Shown in pieces: positions 1 to 8,435 of a stretch of DNA of 64,000 nt. Below the pieces are notes generated by a model. The model saw only the letters and a list, made by a program, of their open reading frames with translations. It searched no databases and was not told where the DNA came from. Within the stretch, counting starts at the first letter, position 1. Every line of letters begins with the position of its first letter. Source of the stretch: Phenylobacterium montanum (GTDB taxonomy: Bacteria > Pseudomonadota > Alphaproteobacteria > Caulobacterales > Caulobacteraceae); contig NZ_CP073078.1 of the NCBI RefSeq assembly GCF_018135625.1, positions 5,116,501 through 5,180,500 on the forward strand. The letters are read 5' to 3'. The position numbers and the translations under genes were made by a program.

Positions 1-851
1 ACATCGTCGAGCAGATCAAGGGCTTCAGCGGCAAGCCGGTCAAATACCTGATCTACACCCATTGGCACGGCGACCACGACCTGGGCGCAGGGGCCTTCCG
101 CGAGGCCTGGCCGGGGGTGCGGATCATCTCCACCGCCGCCACCCGCGAGGCCATGACCGGCCCGCCCATGGCCTATATCGCCACCTACAGTCAGGACAAC
201 GGCGGGGTGGCCGCGATCGCCCAACAGCGCCTGGCCGATCCGGCGGTCTCCGAACGCCGCAAGGCCGGATGGCGCAAGCTGCAGGCGGCCCTGCCCAGCA
301 TGGTCGGGGCCTATAAGGGCCTGAAGGCCTGGCCGGCCGACATCACCTTCACCGACCGCCTCAGCCTGCCGGATGCGGAGACGCCGATCGATGTGCTGTT
401 CCTGGGCCGGGCCAATACCGAGGGCGATGCGGTGGTCTGGGCGCCGAAGCAGCGGGTGCTGGCCGCGGGCGACATTGTGGTCAGTCCCGTGCCTTACGCC
501 GGCTCGTCCTTTCCGGCCGAGTGGATCGGGGTCCTGAACAAGCTGAAGGCCTACGACTTCGCCTATCTGGTCCCGGGTCATGGCCGGGTCGAGACCGACC
601 GCGCCTATCTGGACAAGCTGACCGGCGCCATCCAGGCCGTGCGCGACCAGGTCGGGCCGCTGGCCGCCAAGGGGCTCAGCCTGGAAGAGGTGCGCAAGCA
701 GACCGACTTCACCGCCCTGCAGACTGTCTTCGGCGGCGATGACGACTGGGACCGCGCCCAGACCCGCGGCTTCTTCATCGAGGCCCTGGTCAGCAACGCC
801 TACAAGGAGGCCCGCGGCGAGCCGATCATTCAGGGGCGGGACGGGGGCTAG
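1..851 (+). CDS. MBL-fold metallohydrolase, 5' end outside window
   Basis: Metallo-beta-lactamase-fold hydrolase whose reading frame is already open at base 3. The zinc motif HWHGDHD is encoded at bases 60-80. Further along come RANTEGD, where the third metal His of the fold is usually found but Asn is present, a bridging-Asp-like AAGDIVV, and a final VPGHG His. This pattern fits the large group of MBL-fold enzymes of unassigned substrate; the His to Asn change leaves the metal site uncertain. The gene ends TAG and overlaps the convergent dehydrogenase gene by four bases. The N-terminus, and so any signal peptide, cannot be judged. The family is secure, the substrate unknown. Confidence 0.85.
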   Translation, partial: IVEQIKGFSGKPVKYLIYTHWHGDHDLGAGAFREAWPGVRIISTAATREAMTGPPMAYIATYSQDNGGVAAIAQQRLADPAVSERRKAGWRKLQAALPSMVGAYKGLKAWPADITFTDRLSLPDAETPIDVLFLGRANTEGDAVVWAPKQRVLAAGDIVVSPVPYAGSSFPAEWIGVLNKLKAYDFAYLVPGHGRVETDRAYLDKLTGAIQAVRDQVGPLAAKGLSLEEVRKQTDFTALQTVFGGDDDWDRAQTRGFFIEALVSNAYKEARGEPIIQGRDGG

Positions 852-1834
852 AGCCCAACCTCAGACCGCGCCGCCTCGTTCAGCAGCGGCTCGCCGGCCA
901 GGTAGCGGCGCAGGTTCTCCAGGAACTGGTCGTCGCCGCGGGTGAGGGTGCCATCGCCGCCGTTCGAGGTGTGGGCGGTGACCCGGACCTTGGGGTGGCT
1001 CCATTGCCAGGCGCCGGCGGGCAGGGGCTCGGTGCGGAACACGTCCAGCACCGCATGGCCTGGCTGGTCGCGGTCCAGGCCGTCGCGCAGGGCCTCCTCG
1101 TCCACCAGCTCGCCCCGGCCGATATTGATCAGGATCGAGCCCGGCTTCATGGCCCCGAAGAAGGCCTCGCCGGCCAGCCCGCGGGTCTCGTCGTTTAGGG
1201 CGCAGGCCAGCACCACAACATCGCTTTCGGGCAGCAGGGCCGGCAGGTCCGCCGGCTGGGCCAGGCGGTCGACTGAGGGCTCCACGCCGCCCGAGCGGCG
1301 CACCGCGGTCAGGTGGGCGCCGAAGGGCCTCAGGCGCTTGGCGATCTCATGGCCGATGGTCCCGAAACCGACCAGCAGCCAGCGGCTATGGCCGATCTCG
1401 GTAAAGCTCAACCTTTTCCATTCGCCGGCCGCCTGGGCCGCACGGGCCGGCTCGATGGGGTGCAGCAGGCTGAAGGCATGGGCGACGACATATTCGGCGA
1501 TCGGGATCGCCTGGGCGCTGCCTTTGCTGACGCGCAGGCCCTTGGCCATCACCGCCCTGAAGCCGGGATTGTCCAGGCCGGCGCTGAACACCTGGGCCCA
1601 GCGGCCTCGGGTCCCCTGCAACACCTTGCCGAACAGGGCCGGCATCATGCCGGTCGGAAACGAATCCAGGCTCAGCCAGAAGATCTCGGGATCGACGGTG
1701 TCGGCCGCGATCGCCTCGCCGTTGCGCTTGAAGACGCCGTCGCGGTTCAGGGTGACCACGTCCAGGTCGCGGGCGACGGGGGCCAGGCGCGGGCCCAGCC
1801 GGGCCAGGGCGGCTTCGGTCAGCAGCAGTTGCAT
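848..1834 (-). CDS. D-isomer-specific 2-hydroxyacid dehydrogenase (NAD(P)-dependent)
   Basis: 328-aa oxidoreductase interconverting a 2-keto acid and a D-2-hydroxy acid, probably cytosolic. The Rossmann motif VGFGTIG lies near residue 155. The family catalytic triad is visible: Arg in INIGRGELVDEEAL, Glu in DVFRTEPLP, and His in HPKVRVTAHTSN. The substrate-binding N-terminal part (about 1-105) is divergent, so glyoxylate/hydroxypyruvate reductase is possible but not shown. The ATG start has a good ribosome site (GAGGGAAG) eight or so bases upstream. It lies 16 bases downstream of the thioesterase gene on the same strand, so the two are likely co-transcribed. Confidence 0.88.
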   Translation of the reverse strand: MQLLLTEAALARLGPRLAPVARDLDVVTLNRDGVFKRNGEAIAADTVDPEIFWLSLDSFPTGMMPALFGKVLQGTRGRWAQVFSAGLDNPGFRAVMAKGLRVSKGSAQAIPIAEYVVAHAFSLLHPIEPARAAQAAGEWKRLSFTEIGHSRWLLVGFGTIGHEIAKRLRPFGAHLTAVRRSGGVEPSVDRLAQPADLPALLPESDVVVLACALNDETRGLAGEAFFGAMKPGSILINIGRGELVDEEALRDGLDRDQPGHAVLDVFRTEPLPAGAWQWSHPKVRVTAHTSNGGDGTLTRGDDQFLENLRRYLAGEPLLNEAARSEVGL

Positions 1835-1850
1835 GGTCTTCCCTCTCTTC

Positions 1851-2282
1851 TCACGCCCGAGGATAGAGGATGATCTGGGTGCAGCGGAACGCCGCCAAAA
1901 GCTTGCCGCTCGCCTCGTCGGTCAGCTTGGCGTCCCAGACCTGGGTGGTGCGTCCGCCGTGCAGCAGTTCGGCCGTGCAGGCCACCGCCCCCTCGCGCAC
2001 CGTGCCCATGAAGTTGCACTTGACCTCGGCGGTGGTGAATCCGTTCGCCCCCTCCGGCCAGGCGCTGGAGACGCCGTAGGCGCAGAGGATGTCGGCGATG
2101 CTCAAGACCGCCCCGGCAAGCAGATAACCGGTGTGGGCCACCAGGTCCGGCCGCACCTCGAACCGGCCGCTGACCCGCCCGTTCTCCACGGATGTGACGG
2201 TCAGGCCCAGATGGCCCGGCACCTTACCGATATTGGCCCGGTTCAGGTCCTCGACGCTGGTGTGGTTGGTCGTGGCGGCCAT
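1851..2282 (-). CDS. PaaI-type hotdog-fold thioesterase
   Basis: 143-aa protein of the hotdog fold, PaaI/acyl-CoA thioesterase type, which hydrolyses acyl-CoA thioesters. The conserved segment around VAHTGYLLAGAVLSIADILCAYG corresponds to the helix with the catalytic Asp/Asn region of the fold, followed by TTAEVKCNFMGTVREG, the usual beta strands. Length is typical for a single-domain family member. It is the upstream gene of a two-gene unit with the 2-hydroxyacid dehydrogenase; the pairing suggests acyl-CoA or keto-acid metabolism, but the substrate is not deducible. Confidence 0.82.
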   Translation of the reverse strand: MAATTNHTSVEDLNRANIGKVPGHLGLTVTSVENGRVSGRFEVRPDLVAHTGYLLAGAVLSIADILCAYGVSSAWPEGANGFTTAEVKCNFMGTVREGAVACTAELLHGGRTTQVWDAKLTDEASGKLLAAFRCTQIILYPRA

Positions 2283-2488
2283 GGCGTTTCCCCGGTTTTT
2301 CCTGTGCGGCCCGAGACTGCCACGACAGCGGCCGATTTGGCATCGGTCCAGACGCGATTCGGTTGCATGATGCCGTTGCGCCCGCGTCGATTTAGCGGAA
2401 CCGGCGGCTTTCGTTCATGACCGCTTCATCGCCGGGGCGCTGGGGTAACCATGCGCCGTATCCATAAAAGGCGCGAAGGAGAGAGTTC

Positions 2489-2617
2489 ATGAGCAAGCTG
2501 CTGATTTCGCTGGCCGCCTTCGGCATGGCTGCGGTGGTGGCGACGTCCGCCTCGGCCCATCCGTGGCATCATCACCACCATCATCATCACCATCACCACC
2601 ATCACATGTCGCACTAA
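2489..2617 (+). CDS. Exported poly-histidine micropeptide (42 aa)
   Basis: Very short ORF: MSKLLISLAAFGMAAVVATSASA looks like a complete Sec signal peptide with an A-S-A cleavage site at about residue 23, followed by HPW, thirteen consecutive His and MSH. After cleavage only about 19 residues would remain, mostly His. A ribosome site (AAGGAGAG) sits about eight bases before ATG. A periplasmic metal-binding (Ni, Zn or Cu) or metal-buffering peptide is inferred from composition alone; no family is recognised. His codons are an irregular mix of CAT and CAC, which argues for selection on the protein rather than recent triplet slippage. A second, longer poly-His protein is encoded at 30367-30768. 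Confidence 0.65.
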   Translation: MSKLLISLAAFGMAAVVATSASAHPWHHHHHHHHHHHHHMSH

Positions 2618-2697
2618 GCGACACGCGCTGGACCCGGGTCCGGAGCGTCACGGGCTCGCCGATCGCCGGCGGGCCCGTCTTGTTTGGGCGGCTATGG

Positions 2698-3843
2698 TCA
2701 GGCGGCGCGGCGGCGGCGCTGGTCGGTCTGCAGCAGCGGCTCGAACAGGTGCTGGGCCAGGTGGCGCACCACCGGAACCACCACCCCGTCGCCGGTCAGG
2801 TGATAGGCGTCGCTGTATCGGCGGGGCAGGACGTAGTCGTCGCTGAGCCCCATCAGCCGGGCGGTCTCGCGGGCTGAGATCAGGCGCGAGCGGACCCGCT
2901 GGCCCTCGACTACCAGGATCGTCTGCCGGCTGGAGCCGCCGGCGGGGGTGCGCAGGCAGCCGGCCACCTCGTCGAAGCGCACCTCGGCCCGCTGGACCTT
3001 GCCGCCGCCCTCCAGTGGCCGCGTGCGGCGGTAGACCCCGCCGACCATGCGCCGGCCAGCGCGCTTGGCCGCCTCGACCTTGGCCAGGTTCAGCGGCGAC
3101 ATCATCGCCAGCAGCCGGCGAGTCTCGGCCGGTGTGTGCCAGGCGACGCTCGTGGGCTGCTCCTCGACAAGGTCGGCGAAGGTGGTGTTGCGCCGCTCCG
3201 GCGCCGGCAGGTTCAGCCACAGGTGACGGCTGCGGACCTCGGCCGGCAAGGCGGCGATCGCCCTGGCCAGGGTCGGGCTGTGGAAGGGGGCGATGGGGCC
3301 GGGGGCGGTCAGGGCGGCAGGCGCGGCGACATCCTCGCGAACGCCGACGATGAACAGGCGCGGCCGAGACTGCGGCACGAACAGTTCGGCATTGATGGTC
3401 AGGGCGCCGAAGCGATAGCCGCCGGCGGCGAAGGCGCGGCAAAGGGCCTCGAAGTCGCGGCCGCCGCGCGAAGTCAGGGCGCCGCAGACGTTCTCGATCG
3501 CCACCAGTTTCGGGCCGCGCCCCTCGGCGCAGAGCGCTTCGACCAACCCCCAGAAGGGATAGAAGGCGCCCGAGCGCTCGGCGCTGAGGCCCGCGCCGCC
3601 GCCGGCCAGCGACAGATCCTGGCAGGGGAACGAGCCCCAGACCAGGTCCGCCTGGCCCGGAAGGTCCGCCGCCGTCAGCTTGCGCACGTCGCCGACGAAG
3701 AGTTCGCCGCCTGCGCCATGGTTGGCCTGGTAGGCCAGGCCCTTCTTGCCGTCGAAATCGTTGGCGAACAGGCAGGTCCAGCCCAGGCCCAGGCCCTGGC
3801 GGGCCATACCGCCGCCGGCGAAGAACTCGTAGAAGCTGGGCAT
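2698..3843 (-). CDS. DNA (cytosine-5-)-methyltransferase, apparently orphan
   Basis: 381-aa C5 cytosine methyltransferase transferring a methyl group from S-adenosylmethionine to DNA. Motifs in order: I FFAGGGMARQGL (near residue 7), IV GSFPCQDLSLAG with the catalytic Cys (near 75), VI VAIENVCG (near 115), VIII QSRPRLFIVG (near 170), a variable target-recognition region (about 200-300), then a C-terminal ARLMGLSDDY and GDGVVVPVV resembling motifs IX/X. All catalytic motifs are intact. No restriction endonuclease, Vsr nuclease or specificity subunit is adjacent, so it appears to be a solitary enzyme; a role in epigenetic regulation is inference. The recognition sequence cannot be read from the protein. 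Confidence 0.88.
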   Translation of the reverse strand: MPSFYEFFAGGGMARQGLGLGWTCLFANDFDGKKGLAYQANHGAGGELFVGDVRKLTAADLPGQADLVWGSFPCQDLSLAGGGAGLSAERSGAFYPFWGLVEALCAEGRGPKLVAIENVCGALTSRGGRDFEALCRAFAAGGYRFGALTINAELFVPQSRPRLFIVGVREDVAAPAALTAPGPIAPFHSPTLARAIAALPAEVRSRHLWLNLPAPERRNTTFADLVEEQPTSVAWHTPAETRRLLAMMSPLNLAKVEAAKRAGRRMVGGVYRRTRPLEGGGKVQRAEVRFDEVAGCLRTPAGGSSRQTILVVEGQRVRSRLISARETARLMGLSDDYVLPRRYSDAYHLTGDGVVVPVVRHLAQHLFEPLLQTDQRRRRAA

Positions 3844-3937
3844 GGGCGGCGCGTCCTGAGACCGGTCCCGGACACCCTATCCGAGATGCCGATTAAGACC
3901 TGTGGTCGGCCGCTTTGGTTAACGAAGTCTTGCCAGC

Positions 3938-5890
3938 CTATTCCCCCGCCTTGTCGCCCAGATAATGGTCCAGCCAGCCCAGTTCGTCGTCGTTCAGCTG
4001 CTTGATGTGTTCGGGCGCGCGGATGCCGTGGCCTTCGCCTTCGAGGATCAGGAGCTTGGCCGGCGCGCCCACCGTCTTCATGGCGTGCCAGAACTCCACC
4101 GACTGAGGCGCGGGGCACTCCACGTCGCGCTCGCCGACATAGATGAAGGTCGGGGTCCTGGCGTTCTTGATGCTGGCCAGCGGCGACAGCTTTTCGTAGA
4201 TCGCCGGGTCGTCATAGGCCGAGGCGCCGAAGAACGGGACCATCCACTGGTCGATGCCGTTCTCGCCGTAATAGCTGATCCAGTTGGCGATGCCGGCGCC
4301 GGCGATGGCGGCATGGAAGCGGCTCGTGTGGGTGACCGTCCACATGGTCATGAAGCCGCCGTAGGAGTGGCCGTAGACGCCGAGCCGCTTATCATCGACC
4401 GGGGCGATCTTCTCCACCGCGTCGACGCCGGCCAGGATGTCGCGCAGGTCGCCGCCGCCGAAGTCGCGGACATTGGCGCGAGTGAAGGCCTCGCCCTGGC
4501 CGTAGCTGCCGCGCGGGTTGGGCTCGAAGACGAAATAGCCCTTGGCCAGGAGTTCGCGGGTCAGCACCGAGCGGCCGACGAAACCGACATAGGTGGGCGT
4601 GGTCGCCGCACTGGGCCCGCCGTGGATGATGGTCAGCATGGGGTAGGTCTTGCCGGGGTCGGTCTTGGTCGGCGACAGCAACCAGCCCTGGACCGTGCGG
4701 CCCTCGCTGGTCCACTCGACGCTGCGGGCCGAGCCGGCGGCGGGCAGGGCGGCGTTGTCGCGGGTGATGCGGGCGGAAAAGCCCAGCCCCGCGATGGGAG
4801 CGACCGCGATCTCCGGCGCGTGCTCGTAGTCCTGTACGATGCTGGCCGCGGTCTCGCCCTTGGCGTCCAGCAGGATCCGGCCGTCGCCGCCCTCCACCGA
4901 CAGCGGCGCGGACCACAGGGTCTCGATCTTGCCGGTCTTGGGGTCGGCCGCGACCAGGGCGGCCTTGTCGCCGATCAGGGCGGTGGCCAGGATGCGGCCC
5001 TTGCGCCAGGCGAGGCTGGTGAAGCTGCCCTTGAAACCGGGGGTCAGGTCGACCGGCGTCCCACCGCCGGTGGGGACGAGATAGAGATCGCCGCCGACCG
5101 AGCCGAAGTCGCTCATCAGCCCACCGATGAAGGCGACCTGGGCTCCGTCCGGCGAGATCCGCGGGTCGTTGAGCTGGTCGGCGGGCTTGGCGATGCGATG
5201 GGCGGCGCCCGTGGCCAGGTCCACGCCCTCCAGGTCCGCCACCCACCAATTGTTGTCGCCGTCCCCCTTGGCGGCGGTGGCGACGAAGCCCTTGCCGTCC
5301 GGGGTCCAGTCGTACTCGTAGACGAAGGTGTCGGCGGGTGAGACCAGGCGCAGGGGCTCTTTCCCCGCGGCGGCGACCACGGCGATGCGCTGTTCGTCGG
5401 GGGCCTCGCCGATCTCGCCGACCTGGGGCGCGGCGGCCTGGGTGGCGCCCACCTCCTTGTGCGCCCCGACCACGGCCAGGAAGCCGATCGTGCGCCCGTC
5501 CGGCGACCAGCGCGGCTTCTGCGCGACGCCGTTGAGGCTGGCGCGCGCCGTCACCCCCGCTGCGTTGGCTAGGTAGAGGGTGGTGGTCCCGGCGACGCGG
5601 TTCTGGGCCATGAAGGCCAGGGTTTCGCCATCGGCCGAGAAAGTCAGGTCGTGGTAGCGGCAGCCGGGGCAAGGGTCGATCCGCCGGATCACCTGGCCGC
5701 CCGTCGCGTCGCGCAGGGCGATGGCCTGGTGCGGCTCGCGGCTGGGGTCGCCGTCATCGTCGTATTCGACGCTGGCGGTCCGCTCGGCGCCCGGCGAGAG
5801 GGCCAGGTCGGCGAAGACGTGCTGGCGGACCGCGGCGGGCGGCGCGCCCTGGGCGGTGGCGAGGGCCAGGGCGGCGGCGAGGATCAGCAT
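3938..5890 (-). CDS. S9-family prolyl oligopeptidase-like serine peptidase, exported
   Basis: 650-aa peptidase. The N-terminus MLILAAALALATAQG is a signal peptide, so action in the periplasm is likely. Residues about 30-370 form a TolB/WD40-like beta-propeller (repeated SPDG or SADG-type blades such as RWSPDGRTIGF and RISPDGAQVAF). The C-terminal alpha/beta-hydrolase domain carries the nucleophile in YGHSYGGFM, the acid in VGERDVECP and the His in GEGHGIR, the full S9 triad. Length and architecture fit acylaminoacyl-peptidase or dipeptidyl-peptidase types. It stands alone on the minus strand. Confidence 0.9.
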   Translation of the reverse strand: MLILAAALALATAQGAPPAAVRQHVFADLALSPGAERTASVEYDDDGDPSREPHQAIALRDATGGQVIRRIDPCPGCRYHDLTFSADGETLAFMAQNRVAGTTTLYLANAAGVTARASLNGVAQKPRWSPDGRTIGFLAVVGAHKEVGATQAAAPQVGEIGEAPDEQRIAVVAAAGKEPLRLVSPADTFVYEYDWTPDGKGFVATAAKGDGDNNWWVADLEGVDLATGAAHRIAKPADQLNDPRISPDGAQVAFIGGLMSDFGSVGGDLYLVPTGGGTPVDLTPGFKGSFTSLAWRKGRILATALIGDKAALVAADPKTGKIETLWSAPLSVEGGDGRILLDAKGETAASIVQDYEHAPEIAVAPIAGLGFSARITRDNAALPAAGSARSVEWTSEGRTVQGWLLSPTKTDPGKTYPMLTIIHGGPSAATTPTYVGFVGRSVLTRELLAKGYFVFEPNPRGSYGQGEAFTRANVRDFGGGDLRDILAGVDAVEKIAPVDDKRLGVYGHSYGGFMTMWTVTHTSRFHAAIAGAGIANWISYYGENGIDQWMVPFFGASAYDDPAIYEKLSPLASIKNARTPTFIYVGERDVECPAPQSVEFWHAMKTVGAPAKLLILEGEGHGIRAPEHIKQLNDDELGWLDHYLGDKAGE

Positions 5891-5962
5891 TGGGAAAGCT
5901 CAGGCTAGGATCGGAGTTGGGCGAGCCAAGCCGGCTTCGCCTTGGGTGTCAACGCGGCGCCG

Positions 5963-6982
5963 TCAGTCGTCGGAGGCGCGCGGCGTGACCGGCTTGGCCG
6001 GCGGCCAGGCTGGGGTTCCATTGTCCAGCACAGCCTGGGAGATCAGGCCGATGTCGACCCGTTTGCGCGACCAGCCGTTCGGGAAGACGGGATCGGGCGG
6101 GTCCTGCCAGGGCCAGGGGAAATAGTCCTCGTGCCCCTGGTTGAAGCGCGGGTCGCCGGTCCCTTGCGGAATCTCGTACCACTCGGTCTTGCCGAGCGCC
6201 GCCGAGCCGGTCTTGAGCCGGGGGCCATAGCGCCCGAGCGCTGCGTCGGCCCCCGGATCGTTGGGCCACAGGGCCTGTTCCACCGCATTGCCCGGCGGGA
6301 AGGCCAGGGACAGCACCCGGTCGGCGCGGGACGAGACGACCACGAACCGCTCGATCGCCGCCACCGCCAGGGCGTAGTTGGGATCGTCCAGCACCTCGTC
6401 GCTGGCCGCAGCGGCGGTCAGGAGGGCGGTGTCGAACCGGGGCGTGCGGTAGCCCTTCTTGGCCGCCTTGGCCAGGGTCTGCTGCACCGTCTCCAGCACC
6501 ACCCGCGCGCCCATGCTGTGGCTGACGAAGGAGACACGGGACATCTGGGTCGCCGCACTGAGGATCAGGTCGGCGAAATGCGCGCCGGTCAGGCGCACGT
6601 CGGGCAGCAGGAAGGGGTAGTTGATCGGCAGGTACCAGTCGCCGGCCCAGAGCACCGGGACGGCCACGTCAATGCCGGATGCCGTAAGGTCCCAGGGACC
6701 GGGCGCGCCCATGCCGGGCAGAGCGCCGTCGGGCGCCATCTCCTGGCTGGCGCAGCCGAAGCTGGTATAGCCGTTGTCGCGGCCGACGTTGAAGCCATGC
6801 ACGACGAAACAGACATGTTTGCCGCGCCAGGCCGCCTTGACCTGATCCCAATCGACCAGGGTGAGCTTCGGCGGCGGGTTCCAACTGAATGCGGGGCCAT
6901 CGACGTCGAGCTCATAGACCGCGGCTGAAGTGACCGCGCTCGCCTGGGGCGTGCTCATGTCGCGGAAGCTGAGCACCAGCAT
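5963..6982 (-). CDS. DUF900-type alpha/beta hydrolase
   Basis: 339-aa predicted serine hydrolase. VVHGFNVGRDNGY (near residue 50) is the oxyanion strand segment typical of the DUF900/COG4782 esterase group and FVSHSMGARVV carries the nucleophile elbow. Downstream acid and His are less certain (ASDEVLDDPN and SRADRVLS resemble the acid region). No signal peptide or membrane segment is seen. Its ATG lies one base after the TGA of the upstream membrane-protein gene, so the two are probably translationally coupled; an alternative start at 6958 (MSTPQAS) is possible. The substrate is unknown. Confidence 0.78.
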   Translation of the reverse strand: MLVLSFRDMSTPQASAVTSAAVYELDVDGPAFSWNPPPKLTLVDWDQVKAAWRGKHVCFVVHGFNVGRDNGYTSFGCASQEMAPDGALPGMGAPGPWDLTASGIDVAVPVLWAGDWYLPINYPFLLPDVRLTGAHFADLILSAATQMSRVSFVSHSMGARVVLETVQQTLAKAAKKGYRTPRFDTALLTAAAASDEVLDDPNYALAVAAIERFVVVSSRADRVLSLAFPPGNAVEQALWPNDPGADAALGRYGPRLKTGSAALGKTEWYEIPQGTGDPRFNQGHEDYFPWPWQDPPDPVFPNGWSRKRVDIGLISQAVLDNGTPAWPPAKPVTPRASDD

Positions 6983-6983
6983 G

Positions 6984-7778
6984 TCAGGACGGCTTGCCGG
7001 AGATCGACTTGAACGCCGTCAGGGCGTTCTGCAGCGAGGTCGACAGGTCCTTGGCCACGGGCGCCAGGGGCACGGCCACCAGGCCGGCCAGTATGTCGAT
7101 CGGCCAGGGCAGGGGGGTGACGCCGGCCTTGGCCATGCCGATGTTGAAGCCCACCGCCAGGGCCACCGAGACCACCGCCGCCCAGCTCTTGGCCGAGGCT
7201 TCGTACTGCTCGTCGGCCACCTGGAAGGCGGCGTTGATGCGCGCGTCGAGGGCGGTGGCGAACCGGCCGGCCAGGGCCTGGGCCGGGTCGATCGCCGGAG
7301 CTGCGGCTGCGGCCCCCGCCGCCCCGCCTCCCGCGGCGGGCGCCGCCGCCGGCGCCTTCAGCGCCGCCGCCAGCTGGCCGGAACTGGCGGCCGGCATATC
7401 CCAGACCGCCGCGATCAGGGCCGTGGCCGCGTCCTGCTCGAGGAAGGGCAGGCCGAGCCTGACGCCCTGGCGGATGGTGTCCGAGGCCGGGCCGTCGCTG
7501 CGGCCGGCGCGATATTGCTGGGCGACGATCTCCTCGTAGTCCGCGCCATAGGCGAGTTTCAGCGCCGGTCTCAGCGGCCCGATCATGCGCCGCACGCTGC
7601 CCAGGCCGACATAGGCCAGGCCCACGTGTCTCAGGTGCTTGTGCGGCCCCTGGCGATAGCTGAAGGCGAAGGCCTTGCCGACGGATTCGACGACGCCGAA
7701 CGCCGCTGCGCCAAGGGCCCCGACGCCGGCCACCGCCGCGCCGAGTTGGTCCCATTGCATCGAAAAGGGATCGCTCAT
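6984..7778 (-). CDS. Unknown protein with C-terminal membrane segments
   Basis: 264-aa protein that I do not recognise. It has an Ala/Gly-rich hydrophobic stretch near residues 11-35, a middle region (about 45-150) with YEEIVAQQYRAGRSDGPASD, a low-complexity Ala/Pro/Gly linker, and a C-terminal pair of hydrophobic segments around WAAVVSVALAVGFNIGM and WPIDILAGLVAVPLAPVA, followed by a short polar tail. The start at 7778 is chosen over an upstream GTG because GGGGGCGA precedes it at a suitable distance. It is directly coupled to the DUF900 hydrolase, suggesting the two products act together, perhaps at the membrane. Function unknown. Confidence 0.65.
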   Translation of the reverse strand: MSDPFSMQWDQLGAAVAGVGALGAAAFGVVESVGKAFAFSYRQGPHKHLRHVGLAYVGLGSVRRMIGPLRPALKLAYGADYEEIVAQQYRAGRSDGPASDTIRQGVRLGLPFLEQDAATALIAAVWDMPAASSGQLAAALKAPAAAPAAGGGAAGAAAAAPAIDPAQALAGRFATALDARINAAFQVADEQYEASAKSWAAVVSVALAVGFNIGMAKAGVTPLPWPIDILAGLVAVPLAPVAKDLSTSLQNALTAFKSISGKPS

Positions 7779-7908
7779 GCCAAATCGCCCCCGGTCTTGC
7801 CTGTCGGAGATCACGCGCACTTTCGACCGCGCGACGTAACAGCGGTCGGAACCCTCACAGCATAAGCGTAGTCGAATCGGACTTCGGTGCAACAGCCGGT
7901 TGTCGGCT

Positions 7909-8313
7909 TTACGCTCGGGGCGGCAGGGCGCCGAGGGTCAGGCCGGCGAGCGCATAGGCCAGAAGCTGGTAGCCCATGTTGATCGCGACCAGCGCGCCCC
8001 TCTGGCCGACGAACAGATAGTCGATGGCCATGGTGGTGAAATCGAAGAACAGCCAGGCCGCCAGGGCCACGCCCAGCATGGCGCCGAGGCTGCGCGCGCC
8101 CAGCCGCCGCTGCAGCCAGGCGAGGCCGAGGACGATGATCAGGGTGTCGCCCATGCCCAACCCCTGGGCGAAGCCGACGCTCTTCGGCTCGGGCGGCGTT
8201 CCCAGCGCCGCGATCCAGGCGTCCTTCAAGATCACCGCGTAGTAGAGAAAGCCCGCCACCTCGAGCAGGACCAGCGCGGCGATCACCGCGATCCAGTTGA
8301 CGCCCTTCAGCAT
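7909..8313 (-). CDS. DUF1761-family small membrane protein
   Basis: 134-aa protein with about four transmembrane helices. The N-terminal pattern GVNWIAVIAALVLLEVAGFLYYAVILKDAWIAALG matches the DUF1761 family opening (Asn-Trp, a Tyr-rich helix end, then Trp), as I recall it. The start at 8313 has AGGGAGCG seven bases upstream and avoids the arginine-rich extension encoded further upstream. The family has no established function. Divergent from the VOC gene; the shared upstream region is 122 bases. Confidence 0.7.
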   Translation of the reverse strand: MLKGVNWIAVIAALVLLEVAGFLYYAVILKDAWIAALGTPPEPKSVGFAQGLGMGDTLIIVLGLAWLQRRLGARSLGAMLGVALAAWLFFDFTTMAIDYLFVGQRGALVAINMGYQLLAYALAGLTLGALPPRA

Positions 8314-8435
8314 GTTTCGCTCCCTTTCGCGGAGGCGTTCGCGCGATCTGTGTCGCGTCCCTGGTCCCCCAGCCAAGAATAGTCGAAAACCGAGCCAAGG
8401 TTGAGCATCAGCTTCGCCGTGCTCAGGAGGGGGAT

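Noticed and set aside
3136-4005. Plus-strand frame opposite the methyltransferase, and similar ones opposite the S9 peptidase
   Set aside because: Shadow frames; the minus-strand genes carry complete catalytic motifs.
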